DNA from: Zygophlyctis sp. KS116
Taxonomy: Eukaryota; Chytridiomycota
DNA: 56,064 nt
Assembly (NCBI GenBank): GCA_054661495.1
Contig: BAAFSQ010000042.1
Span: 1 to 56,064 of the forward strand
Direction of reading: 5' to 3'
The notes beneath the pieces are model-generated. The model ran no database searches, was not told the origin of the DNA, and saw nothing but the letters and a program-made list of their open reading frames with translations. The position numbers were made by a program, and so were the translations under genes. Positions 22,812 through 33,112 of the stretch are shown one piece after another. Each line of letters begins with the position of its first letter. Positions within the stretch are counted from its first letter, which is position 1.

Positions 22812-23828
22812 ATGATTAAACAAACCATTATACTTTCTTCTCTCTATATGATTGCTCAAACTAAGTCTGATTTTGAATATAGCGGTCAGTACAATCAACC
22901 AGAGTTTATCAGTGGAATCATCAATACCATGAATGAATTTAGATCAGTCAAGAATCTGCAATGGGATCAAGAAATTGCAAATTGTACTTTTGTTACTGCT
23001 TGTTTTAGACAGAAATTTCTTTCTGTGTCTGCTCATGGTCATGCAATGGGGATGAGGCCTTGTCATACTTACACTTGTGGTGGAGTCACATGTAAGAAAA
23101 CTGCTGCTTCAGAAGGTGCATTTCAATTTGATATCAGAGAAAAAGATGGTTATCAGAAGCCTATCAGAGATATAGTTGCAAATCCTGATGGTGGTCATGA
23201 AAAACCAATACTAAGTTTGAATACTACTAGAATTGGATGTGCGACACATATCGCAGATAAAGTACTAGCAAATAATGCTAATCTTTATTGTGGTTATAGT
23301 AAGAATCCAGACTGTCATGATGAAAATTGTTGCAATCAGTTTTATAAAACTAAATTAAAAGAATGTAAGGAAAAGGTTTCTACAGATGGAACTTATTATT
23401 TCCGTTCTTGGGATGTATGTGACAGTTTTCCAAATGCTGATCATGTTATTGCTGCAAATATCCAGATGCAAATTAATGCATCTGGTATCCCCAATCCTGA
23501 AACGACAATTCAGAATATACCAACGACTGTAGTTTCTACGACTACAGTTTCTGCGGCTACAGTTTCTGCGGCTACAGTTTCTCCGACAACAGTTTCTACG
23601 ACTACAGTTTCTCCGACAGCAGTTTCTCCGACAACAGTTTCTAAGAATGATGTTGAAAATACTGAAACTACTTCTACGACAATACCATCGACAGCAGTTT
23701 CTCCTACTGTATTGGCACCTTCATCTTATCCAACCAATTATGATGACACTGTAAGCATTGGCAGCACTGGGATGCGTAATGTTGCATTTACAGGACTATT
23801 TTCATTTTTCATATTGATTCAGTTTTAA
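22812..23828 (+). CDS. Secreted CAP-like protein with Thr/Ser-rich stalk and GPI-type tail
   Basis: 338 residues, no intron. A signal peptide (about 18 residues) leads into a cysteine-rich domain with features of the CAP/SCP-PR1 superfamily: NTMNEFRSVKNLQWDQEIA, AHGHAMG, IGCATHIADKV and a Cys-rich end near ENCCNQF. A low-complexity stalk of TTVS/ATVS/PTTVS units (about residues 235-300) follows, probably O-glycosylated, and the protein ends with a hydrophobic helix after GSTGMR, as expected for a GPI anchor. CAP proteins bind lipids and are common at the surface of fungi and parasites. Orthology is not clear; the CAP assignment rests on a few blocks. Confidence 0.75.
   Translation: MIKQTIILSSLYMIAQTKSDFEYSGQYNQPEFISGIINTMNEFRSVKNLQWDQEIANCTFVTACFRQKFLSVSAHGHAMGMRPCHTYTCGGVTCKKTAASEGAFQFDIREKDGYQKPIRDIVANPDGGHEKPILSLNTTRIGCATHIADKVLANNANLYCGYSKNPDCHDENCCNQFYKTKLKECKEKVSTDGTYYFRSWDVCDSFPNADHVIAANIQMQINASGIPNPETTIQNIPTTVVSTTTVSAATVSAATVSPTTVSTTTVSPTAVSPTTVSKNDVENTETTSTTIPSTAVSPTVLAPSSYPTNYDDTVSIGSTGMRNVAFTGLFSFFILIQF
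23521..23643 (+). repeat. 15-bp coding minisatellite
   Basis: About eight imperfect copies of a 15-bp unit of the form ACRACAGTTTCTVCG encode five-residue T-T-V-S-x/A-T-V-S-x repeats in the stalk of the CAP-like protein. Length is always a multiple of three, so copy-number changes would keep the frame. Confidence 0.9.
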
Positions 23829-23928
23829 AAACAAAATCATTCTTCAAGATAATTATTGAATTTGAGATCAGTAGTATAAAATTCTTATCGTAAAGTCCGC
23901 TGAACGAAATACCAATAATCTTTTGAAA

Positions 23929-24469
23929 ATGTTTACATCAATCAATATCAAGGAATGGGTAGAGAATAATTCTCATTTATTACAGCCTCCTGTCAATAAT
24001 TACTGTTTATATAACGAAAAGGATTTTACTGTCATGCTCATTGGCGGTCCAAATATTAGAAGAGATTATCATGTACTTTTGGGTTTTCTAATATTAGATT
24101 AATTGCACAGAAGAATACTTTCATCAGATTAAAGGAGATATGATTTTAAAGATTGTCGAACCAGACGGGAAGTTTACTGATGTACACATAAAAGAAGGGG
24201 ATGTGTTCTTACTCCCAGGAAACATTCCTCATTCACCTCAGAGATTTGAGAATACGCTCGGAATAGTCTTGGAGAGACGCCGTCCTGATAATTCTCTAGA
24301 TACGCTTAGATGGTACTGTGAAAAAGAGGAATGTAGATCAATCGTGTACGAAGAATCATTTCATTGTGTGAATTTAGGGACACAGTTAAAACCAGTCATT
24401 GAAGCATATTTCTCTGATGAGGAAAAAAGAACTTGTCCGAAATGTGGACATCTGAATCCTAAAAGTTGA
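23929..24469 (+). CDS. BNA1: 3-hydroxyanthranilate 3,4-dioxygenase
   Basis: 171 residues; one 25-nt intron (24073-24097). A cupin-fold, non-heme iron enzyme that opens 3-hydroxyanthranilate on the kynurenine route to quinolinate and NAD. Conserved blocks: [52 protein letters not shown] and [13 protein letters not shown]. The C-terminal CPKCGH, with CEKEEC earlier, would form the rubredoxin-like second metal site of the short bacterial/fungal form. It implies de novo NAD synthesis from tryptophan; no other step of the pathway is in the window. Confidence 0.96.
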
Positions 24470-24517
24470 ATTATAAAACCCGATCTCAAAGTTTTTAGAT
24501 AATCTAATTGATTGCTT

Positions 24518-25961
24518 TTATTCTTCAGTTTCCTCGTGATGAGTCTCAAAAGTTCCAGAGACAAGTGCTAAAGTACTGCAAAAAGCAATAAAATATACCT
24601 ATAATTAGTATAAAAAATATCTTACAAAAGTTTCAATGTAAAGAAATGCTCTATTATAGGGAGTGTTCACTGTTTGAGACCAGACATTAGGAAAAATTAA
24701 TGTCGCTGTTAGTACACCCAATTGCTGAATAACTTGAATAGAAGAAAACATTGCGCCTTGGGATTCATGAGAAACAGATTTTGATAAGAGTCCCTTTGCA
24801 GTCGGAGTACCAAGCGCACTAAGTCCTTCAAAAGTGACAATGGCTAAAATCATCCAGCCAGCAGTAGCAGTAGACATTAGAAAAGCTCCAAAAGTCATCA
24901 CCATGAGAGAAATTCGCAAAATCCAAAGATCAAATAAAATAGACTGGGTAAATATTCGTTTTACTATTGGAAATATGAGAACCATTGTTAATAGTCTTCC
25001 AAGTGCTAATATTAGCAAGTAAATTCCTTGATCAAACGAATCCCATCCAAAAGAGAAGGCTGCCCATAAGAAAAAAGTACTTGCTCCTCCAATTGTAATT
25101 CCAATAGAATACATTACAAAAAACAGTATAGCTCTATAAGTTGCGTATGTTTCACCAAAAAAGGTGATAATTGATTTTACAAATTCTATAGGCGAAATAT
25201 TCAAACTGTTTGGGCTGCTTTCCTTATTGAGAGATTCTTTAACTACTAGAAGAATGTATAACAGAACAAAAATTTGGATTCCTAGAGAAACCTCAAATAC
25301 CCGTTCCATTCCATTTTCCAGTCCTCTATAAAGGGCACCACCAAGCACAGGTCCAATAGTGAATCCTAGAAAAAATGTAGTTTCAAGAATCACGAATACA
25401 GAAGTTCTAGACTCTGCAGTGCTAATATCTGCAATATAAGCAAAAGATGTAGAAACCAACATTCCCCATGATCCTAAAAATCCACCAATCAATCTCTCTA
25501 TAGCCAATAGCCATAACGGTAGCCGTAGTTGCATGATCAACAATATGGCGACATTGGAAAGTATTGCAGATCTTAAACGTAAAATGTATATTGACTTACA
25601 TGACCGGCAAAAGCATGATTGGCTTTCTACCAGTACTATCTGATAGTTTCCCCAAAAGCGGAACCGAAAGTAGTGATGGTATATTTGCGAGTAAGGCAAA
25701 TGTCATTTCCCATTTAGCCGTCGCCGATTGAACATTTGGCAATACTCTACATTCTTCCCATGATATAGTACTTGATCCATAATTTTCCTGACAAATATAC
25801 AAAAGTAGCCATTGTTGCGTTACATTTATAATCTGACTGAATGCTAAAATATGCAAGAATAGAGCTGGGAGAAGCAGAACTGGACTATTTGCACCTTGTT
25901 TAGGGACCGATGTAGAATCAGGAATAATCTCTTCTAATAGAGGTTCTTGCTCATTGTCCAT
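24518..25961 (-). CDS. Major facilitator superfamily transporter
   Basis: 462 residues from three exons (introns 25572-25599 and 24599-24625). About 12 membrane helices; MFS motif A is present as GKLSDSTGRKPIML in the loop after helix 2, and IERLIGGFLGSWG resembles the motif of helix 4. The N-terminal tail is acidic with Pro. The layout, with a long first loop containing cysteines, recalls the SLC46/TetA-like drug and folate transporters, but I cannot name a substrate. The last exon, after a 27-nt intron, adds an acidic tail ending in ETEE. Confidence 0.85.
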
Positions 25962-25981
25962 GACTGTATTTATTTATCTGT

Positions 25982-27127
25982 CTAATATGCAAGGGTTTTG
26001 TACATGAAAGAAACTGAGTCCTTGATCATTAATGGATCCAGATCAACAGCCTCATAATGCATAGCTGCCACAACCCATAAATGTGGACCGGTTAGTACTG
26101 AAATAGAAACTACAAACACGGCCCATACATTCACATCTACCAGAGTTAGTGAATGCATTCCAAAAGCTAAAAGATATGCTCCAGTCATACTTAATAAAGC
26201 TATTAAAGTGAATGGTGCTGTAAGATAAAGAAATCTAGCTAAGTCGGTCCATTCAACTTTTCTAATTGGAGAAAATGCTGGATTTGATGACTGCTTGAGT
26301 GAAGATATTTCTGATAGCATATGTCCGATTGAGTGCCAAGGTCCTAAATAGACTATAAATCCTACCAGAGGATTCATAGAGTTGAATAAAATCCAAAACA
26401 TTGCAGATTTTAATATTTCATATATCCAAACTTGAGAACTTGGCTCCTGTTTTATAACTGGAAATTGTGCCGGTGTAAAATCTTTCAGCTCTATTAAAAG
26501 ATTTACAATTGCAAAAGTTGTTAAAAGTAGAAAATGTTGACTCACCATTATCCTGTGAAGCCAGACATAAGAATAAGATGAGTCTGGAACCTTTATAAAC
26601 CTTTCAACAATTGATATAGTTAGGTGTGGTCTTGTAAGAATCGCTAAAGATAAGATGAAAACTCCTCTTGAAAGGTATAATATTTGTTGATAGATTGATT
26701 TTAATTGAATGTAATCTAGATCCCCCTATCTTTAGAATTTTAGAAATACCTCTCCAAAATGATATGCTGACAATGCAAGAAAAATCAGAAATGTAAATGA
26801 AGTCTGATACTGCCAAGACACTGACCATAAAACCATTATACTTAAATAATGAAAATAAAAGATTATTCTAGGGATTATCCAGGCCATATTTGATGACTTC
26901 TTTCCTTTGTCAAAGTTTCTGGTATAGTACAACTGATAGAAAACAATATGATCTAATGCACCATGTGGAATAACAGTCAGAACCATGAGTAAGATGATGA
27001 GTAGTCCGGAAATTGATTCAAAGTATTTTGGAGAAAGATAAGAGAAGAGTATGGATAATGCTGTGAGGAGTAATCTACCAAGTTGAATACCATGAGAGAT
27101 CATTTGTTTGCTGGAACGTGATGTCAT
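25982..27127 (-). CDS. Brp/Blh-family beta-carotene 15,15'-dioxygenase
   Basis: 373 residues; a 24-nt intron (26726-26749) falls between SAYHFGE and GDLDY, restoring the family block HFGEGD. The other metal-binding blocks are IPHGALDHIVFY, YLGPWHSIGHM and GPHLWVVAAMHYE, all in a multi-spanning membrane protein of eight or so helices. Brp/Blh enzymes split beta-carotene into two retinals and are best known from rhodopsin-bearing archaea and bacteria. A copy with a local-style intron is therefore resident in this nuclear genome, not contamination. No rhodopsin or carotenoid gene lies nearby. The start at 27127 is the first in-frame ATG; it is head to head with the next gene. Confidence 0.88.
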
Positions 27128-27205
27128 TGCATTGTGTGATCTGCTGTGTGATCTAAATTCTATTTTTAAACGGCAACTTACCGCCGCAAACCGAAACTTG
27201 TTAAA

Positions 27206-27679
27206 ATGGCTGATCCTGATCAATCTCCTCCAAATGATGGATCCTCTAATGTGCAAGTCAATTACATCATAGTCCCTCTTCTACTTATCCTGATCATCAT
27301 TGTTGCTATACTCCTAATGAAGTATCAGACTTGGTGTGCATGGAAGTTTTTCAAGCCAAAAGTAACCAAGCAAGAGGAACCGGTACAAATAAGTCATCTA
27401 TCCATGTTAAGAGTGAGCTCTCCTCCACTTGATCAATCAAAATTGCAGTCAAAAGAGACTCCGATTGTACTAGAACTTTCAAATTCTGCAGAAACTCGCA
27501 GATCTTCAAGCTCAAGATCTTGGATTTCAAAGTTTAAGAATTCAAAGGATTCTCAACAAAATATGATTGGCTCAATTTTAGATGAAGATGAAGAGAATGA
27601 AGTTACTATTTTAGAAAGTAATGCCATTGTGTATTCAGGTACTCCTCCTTCTTATGGACAATCACATTTGGATGTTTAA
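27206..27679 (+). CDS. Single-pass membrane protein with PPxY motif
   Basis: 157 residues, no intron. A short polar N-terminus, one very hydrophobic helix (about residues 20-40), then a juxtamembrane WCAWKFFKPK with cysteine that could be palmitoylated, and a Ser-rich cytosolic tail with an acidic patch DEDEENE. Near the C-terminus TPPSYGQ is a PPxY motif, the ligand of WW domains in Nedd4/Rsp5 ubiquitin ligases. By analogy with Rsp5 adaptors it could recruit such a ligase to a membrane; this is inference. No homologous family recognised. It shares a 78-bp promoter region with the Blh gene. Confidence 0.7.
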   Translation: MADPDQSPPNDGSSNVQVNYIIVPLLLILIIIVAILLMKYQTWCAWKFFKPKVTKQEEPVQISHLSMLRVSSPPLDQSKLQSKETPIVLELSNSAETRRSSSSRSWISKFKNSKDSQQNMIGSILDEDEENEVTILESNAIVYSGTPPSYGQSHLDV

Positions 27680-27946
27680 TAATTTTTGGGCTTATCAGTT
27701 GAAGCTGATTATATGTACAAGACTGTAGTTCAAACGGAAAATACTAAACTCAAAATGGTTGGCGTCAGTAATCAAATATTCATACATGGTGTTTTTCAAT
27801 GGCAATTTGGCAAATAGTTTTTTACTCAAACCAATAGAATTTATTAATTCTTTTCAAGATATTTGGATGAGATAGATGTAACTTAAGTCGTCAAGAGCAG
27901 CATAACCGCACTCGAAGCCCTCTGTGACAAAAATCTATTTTTTAGA

Positions 27947-29383
27947 ATGAGTCTTCAATGCATCGAGAGATTGCCTTGGTATGATCATCAAGGATTGTCT
28001 TCTCAGCCATACATTATCGGCATTAGCGGTGGATCGGGTTCTGGGAAAACTTCAATCGCTAAAAAGATTATTGATGATCTGGCAATCCCTTGGATCACAT
28101 TGTTGAGTATGGACTCATTCTATAAATCATTAACTGAAGATCAGAGAGAGCAAGCATACAGAAAGTAAGTCATCCGATATAAAAAAAAAGTGAATATGAC
28201 TTTGATCATCCAAACTCATTTGATTACGATATTTTATATGATTCATTACTGAATCTCAAGAAAGGCATCAAGGTTGATATTCCAATGTATGACTTTACAA
28301 CGCATTCAAGGTAATTTTTTAATTTCTAAGCTTTAGATTACCGCAAACTCAAAGCTTGTATGGGGCCAATGTAATAATTTTTGAAGGGATTTTTTCTTTT
28401 CATGATAAAAAAGTTCGAGATCTATTGGACTTGAAAGTTTTTGTTGCTTGCGATGATGATATAAGACTGGCAAGACGCTGTAATTTCGTCTAATATTTTA
28501 AGATCACAGTGAAGAGAGATATCTCTGAAAGAGGTCGTGATTTGAATGGTGTCTTGCATCAGTATCATAAGTTTGTTAAACCAAGCTATGATACATATAT
28601 TAAACGTACTATGGATTATGCAGACATTGTGCTTCCAAAAGGAATAGATTCACAAGGTTTTATTTTGATTTTTATTATTATTTAGCATCAATGGATCTCA
28701 TTATTCAACATGTTTTACTTCAGCATATGAAAAGATGTTTTCCCTTTAAAGATCTTTTGAATACTATATGCTTTGATGAAAAGGCGATCCCATCTACACT
28801 ACATGTATTGGATCAAACTCCATATCTCAAGTCATGCATTGAAAAAATGAATGATGAGAAATTGGAACTGAAAGAATTTTTATCTATTTCAGATGAATTA
28901 GTAGTAATGCTACTTCGTTATGTTTCAACTCTTTTTGAAAACAGTAAAGAATTAACAGTATCAAAAATCTGCGGTGTCTTTTTAGAAAGATATCCTAATT
29001 CTATAAAGATTGATTTTAATCTAGTTTATACAGATGCATCTTTTGGGAAATTATGTATACGCACCTTATCTAATGGAGAACCTGGACTCTATCTTTGTGA
29101 CGTTCCAGAAGATATCTGTAATAGAAAGGTTATTGTATTTGATGCTCAATGCTCAACTGGATCTGCAGCTGTCATGGCTATTCGAGTATTATTGGATCAT
29201 TGTGTCTTGGAGGAAAATATCATCTTTTGCTCTTTGGTTTGCTCAAGATCATCTGCTATTCTCATACATAGTATCTTTCCAAAAGTTGTTATGGTGAGCT
29301 GTAGATTAGAGAACAGCATTACAGTTCACAAGTTTCCAGTTTTGGAAAACTTAAATACTTCACCTGATTCGGAACGTAATTGA
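27947..29383 (+). CDS. Uridine kinase fused to a degenerate uracil phosphoribosyltransferase-like domain (UCKL1-like)
   Basis: 441 residues from five exons (introns of 26, 26, 30 and 29 nt; the last begins GTTTTA, not the usual GTA). The kinase half has [42 protein letters not shown] and the exon-junction block [13 protein letters not shown], so it should phosphorylate uridine/cytidine. The C-terminal half follows the UPRT fold through [29 protein letters not shown] and FPKVVMVS. It lacks the normal substrate-binding GIGxFGDRYFGT end, finishing instead in a Ser/Asp-rich tail, so it is probably not an active phosphoribosyltransferase. This resembles the UCKL1/yeast Urk1-type layout. Confidence 0.9.
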
Positions 29384-29641
29384 TTATTTTCCCTCAATAA
29401 ACTCAATATTACATCTCTCATATAATATTTGTAAATCTTCTCCATCTCTAAAAAAAATTCGCTTGTATCCACCCGTAAAAGATCCATAATCATCAGTATC
29501 TGCTATGTAAATCGTTTTGCATTTAGCATTATCTACCCGCTACCCGCTTCCCCCATCCTCGATATTTCTGATATCAGTTAATATTTTATGAGGTGCGGAA
29601 TCATTGACAAGACCATCTCCACTACTGATTATTCTCTTCAT
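29384..29641 (-). pseudogene. Small gene or gene remnant with one in-frame TAG, unrecognised
   Basis: From ATG at 29641 (MKRIISSGDGLVNDS...) a frame of 86 codons runs to a TAA at 29384-29386, right next to the stop of the uridine kinase gene. It is interrupted once, by a TAG inside a duplicated GCGGGTA heptamer near 29540. The part after the stop reads as good protein (KTIYIADTDDYGSF, GYKRIFFRDGEDLQILYE). I see no GT..AG intron that removes the TAG and keeps frame. The first 15 codons also occur in repeat arm A. Either a freshly broken gene, a sequencing problem, or an unusual product; the family is not recognised. Confidence 0.45.
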
Positions 29642-29767
29642 ATCATTGCCAGTTCTAAGTATTCTTTCCGCATTTTAAAAGACAAGAATTAACTGACAAA
29701 GTAAGACAACTGAAGTTGATTGTGGCGCGTAATCAAAACGCTGATAGTCCAAGTTCGGACGAAATAG
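29598..29767. repeat. Inverted repeat, arm B
   Basis: Matches the reverse complement of 21199-21361 end to end. The better-conserved half contains the start of the small broken gene on the minus strand; the other half is noncoding and carries most differences. IML2/TTC39 starts 128 bp to the right. Confidence 0.93.
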
Positions 29768-29894
29768 TGCGGTACAAAGTTCAAATGTGATAAAGACTTG
29801 AAATTGAATTTGTATTAGTTATCTAAGGAAATTTAAACGGTTTTCTTAATAAATCTAATATTTCCAGAGTTACGTCATTTCAAATAATCAAAGA

Positions 29895-32007
29895 ATGAAC
29901 AATGAGAGTGAGGAAGTTTATGATGATGTATCAGGAGCAACCTGTATAGATGTCGATGCTGTTAATGAGCTTGCCAAGCAAGGTGATTCGTACATCAGTA
30001 ATGATATTCATCAGGTCCAGAAAGCAATTGATTTATTTCTGAACTCTGATTTCTCAAACGCAGAATTATTTTTAAAGACTCAATACTGTAAATCTCTATA
30101 TTACACATTTGGGTATGGGACTATTCTCTTTTTAAAATCGATAATGACTTTTGATCCGGCAGATATTCATGATTGCTCAATAGCTTTAGAAAATTCTGTA
30201 CAATTGGCTTCAATTTTGCGGAAACCGCAAGGTTTTATATCATCTATAAGTGGATATTTTACTGGGAAAGGTTCCAAGGAAGTTGCTCATTTAAAAATCA
30301 TGAGTAAATTAGAAAGGCATGCAGAATTGGTATATGCAGAATCATTTCTTATTAAAGCACAATTATCTCTGGTTACTGATAAGAATATGGTTGCTTTCAT
30401 AAGAGAAGGACTTAAAATTAGAGCATCATATTCCATATATAAGAATATGTATAGATTTTTAAGAAAAGTATACAAGGAAGATGGAGAAGATGGCTTTAAA
30501 AAGTATAATATTGATGAACATTTTGTTTCTGGTGTACTTTTTGGAAATGGCGCATTCAATATGATTCTGTCAATGATGCCATCAAAGTTGCTTAAATTAT
30601 TTGAATTTATTGGATTTAGTGGAAATAGGCAGTTCTCAATGTCTTGCTTAGAGACTGGTGCTAAATGGCCTAAAAGAGATACAACAATGTGTTATCCAGA
30701 GCCAAAAAAAGATATTCCAAAGGATAAAATACTAGTTCCTTTTAAACTTCCAGATGGGGTCTCTGGAAATCGAGCATTTTTGTGTGATCTTTGTTTGCTA
30801 GTATATCATATAGTGTTTTCAAGTATGATTCAACTTCCTGATAGCAACATGCCCTTGGCAGGAAAAATGGTTGATATGCAATTAAAAAAGTATCCGGAAA
30901 GTTTTATTTTTCTTGGATTAAAGGCAAGATTAGAGCAATCCAAATGTAACCCCATGCTTGCTGAAGCTGAATATATAAAAGTAATTGAAAATCAGCTAGA
31001 TTGGAGAAACTTGACTCATGTTTGTTATTGGGATCTTGGGTTTTGTCAAGCAGCTCAAGGAAAATGGAAAGAAGCTGCTCAAAGTTTTCAAGTTTTACTT
31101 GCAGAATCAAAATGGAGGTACGATATCATTTCCTGTTTCTAATTTCACAGTGCTGCTATTTATGCATACCTCCAAGCTTCATTTTTATATCATGCAGACA
31201 AGGAAAAATACGCTGACAAAATTCTGGAACTAATGGATTCTGTTCCAAATTTAACAAGAAAAATTGCAGGAAAAAGCGTACCTTTTGAAGTATGATATTT
31301 CATTATTGATTTCCTAGAAATTTGTGTCTCGAAAAGCAAGAAAGTTTAAATCACAAAACAATCGACTTCTATTACCTGGATATGAAGTAATTTATATGTG
31401 GACTGGTTTTGATATAATCCCTTTATCACATATGAACACTGTATTAAGTGAAATATCAAATCATCTCACTGACCTTGATTCACAACTTGAAAACTTCCAA
31501 AAAACTGGAAAAAATGCAGACTTGATTCCTTATGAAACATTTAATGATGACATTGCATTAGCTAGATTTTTAAAAGGAATTGCTATTCGTGAATTGAATT
31601 ATCCTACTAGCAATACGATAATACCAGCGAATGAATTAGTTTCTATTAAACCAACCACAACACAAATATCACAATTAACACTTTCATCTAAACAATTATC
31701 ATTTATTACTGCTGTTGCAGATCAAATAGTATTCGACCACTGGATCTTACCATACTCAAGATTTGAATTAGGACAAATTTATATGAGACTTGGAAATTAT
31801 AAATTAGCAAGAAAAGAGTTTAAAGCCGCCAAGAATGGCGGCTACACAGACAAGGAGACTGGAATTCTTCGTAAACGCTACTCTATGGAAAATTCATTGC
31901 ATTTAAAAACCCATAATTGTCTAGTAAAATTGACAGTATTGGAAATACTAGCAGGACTTACTGTAGAAGATTCTGAAGACGAAGAGATTGTTGAAGAGTC
32001 AGACTAG
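29895..32007 (+). CDS. IML2: IML2/TTC39-family tetratricopeptide protein
   Basis: 683 residues; introns of 33 nt (31118-31150) and 28 nt (31290-31317). Family blocks: AIDLFLNSDFSNAE, SLYYTFGYGTILFLKSIMTF, FGNGAFNMILSMMPSKLLKL, FIGFSGNRQFSMSCL, FVSRKARKFK and LLPGYEVIYMWTGFD. The C-terminus ends in an acidic EDEEIVEESD. Yeast Iml2 takes part in lipid-dependent clearance of inclusion bodies; animal TTC39 proteins have been tied to lipid metabolism. A decayed copy of its first exon lies at 21535-21675 in reverse orientation. Confidence 0.93.
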
Positions 32008-32072
32008 ATTTTAAAAAGATCAGTACTAATACAAACGTTTAGTTATAAAGGGTTAGCGCAAGAGTTAAAGAA

Positions 32073-32959
32073 ATGCCGTCGCTCATTGCGTCTTCCTTTT
32101 TAATTCTCATTACATTGTATGCCTACAAGAAATCCCATAAATTCAAGTTTTTAATCAAGACTGTTTTATATTTTGTTGGACTAGGAATATCATCAATTGC
32201 AGGAATTTCAGTGTCTCCACTTTTTTATTTGCTGGGATCTGGAATTCATTGTAACTATATTGTTGGAAAAATCACTAAAGTTTTAATTCCAATTCTCACT
32301 GGTATTAAAGTTAATGTCAAGGGGAGAGAACATTTCAATATTGATAGACCATGTGTATTTATTGCAAATCATCAGTCACGATTAGATTTAGCTGTACTAG
32401 CTGAAACTATAACTCCAGGTACAATTGTCATTGTCAAAGAATCATTAAAATATTATCCTATTCTTGGTCAATATCTAATGATTGCTAAAAATGTCTTTAT
32501 TACTAGATCAAACTCTCAATCTGCAGTAGATACAATGAAAAGAGTTGTTAAAACTCTAGTTAAAGATAAAACATCCCTATATATGTATCCAGAAGGAACT
32601 AGATCACATCAAAAGACTAATACCATGTTACCATTTAAAAAAGGAGCATTTCATTTAGCAGTTCAAGGACAAATACCAATTATACCAATAGTTATTTCTA
32701 CCTATGATCCCTATTATTCTGAAGAGAATTTAGTCTGGGATGACCTTCAAATACAAGTTCAAGGTAAATAATAATAATTTTATAAAGAATAGTTTTGCCT
32801 CCAATAGAGACTGTTGGATTAACAGTAGACAATGTAGATGATTTAACAGAATCTACTAGAAAACTCATGATTGACACATTAGCTACACTATCTACCAAAC
32901 CATTAGGAAATTCTGCAGCTATTAGTTGTCTGAATCCAGTTGACAAGAAGAATGAATAG
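32073..32959 (+). CDS. 1-acyl-sn-glycerol-3-phosphate acyltransferase
   Basis: 285 residues; one 29-nt intron (32764-32792). Two N-terminal membrane helices, then the PlsC acyltransferase motifs: ANHQSRLDLAVL (HX4D), VFITRSN, MYPEGTRSHQ and IPIIPIVIS. It makes phosphatidic acid from lysophosphatidic acid in the ER (yeast Slc1, human AGPAT1/2). Length and layout are those of AGPAT1/2. Confidence 0.95.
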
Positions 32960-33112
32960 TTTTATGTAAAATTTCAGTCATGAGCTTTTTCATTATCTTT
33001 ATTAGCAGTAAGAGAGAAGCAGGCTAGGAGTAAGCCCTACCAAGTTGTAGCGCATGGTCATGTAGAAAATATAAAAATCGGTACGCCACTTGCACCCTAC
33101 TAATATAAAAAA

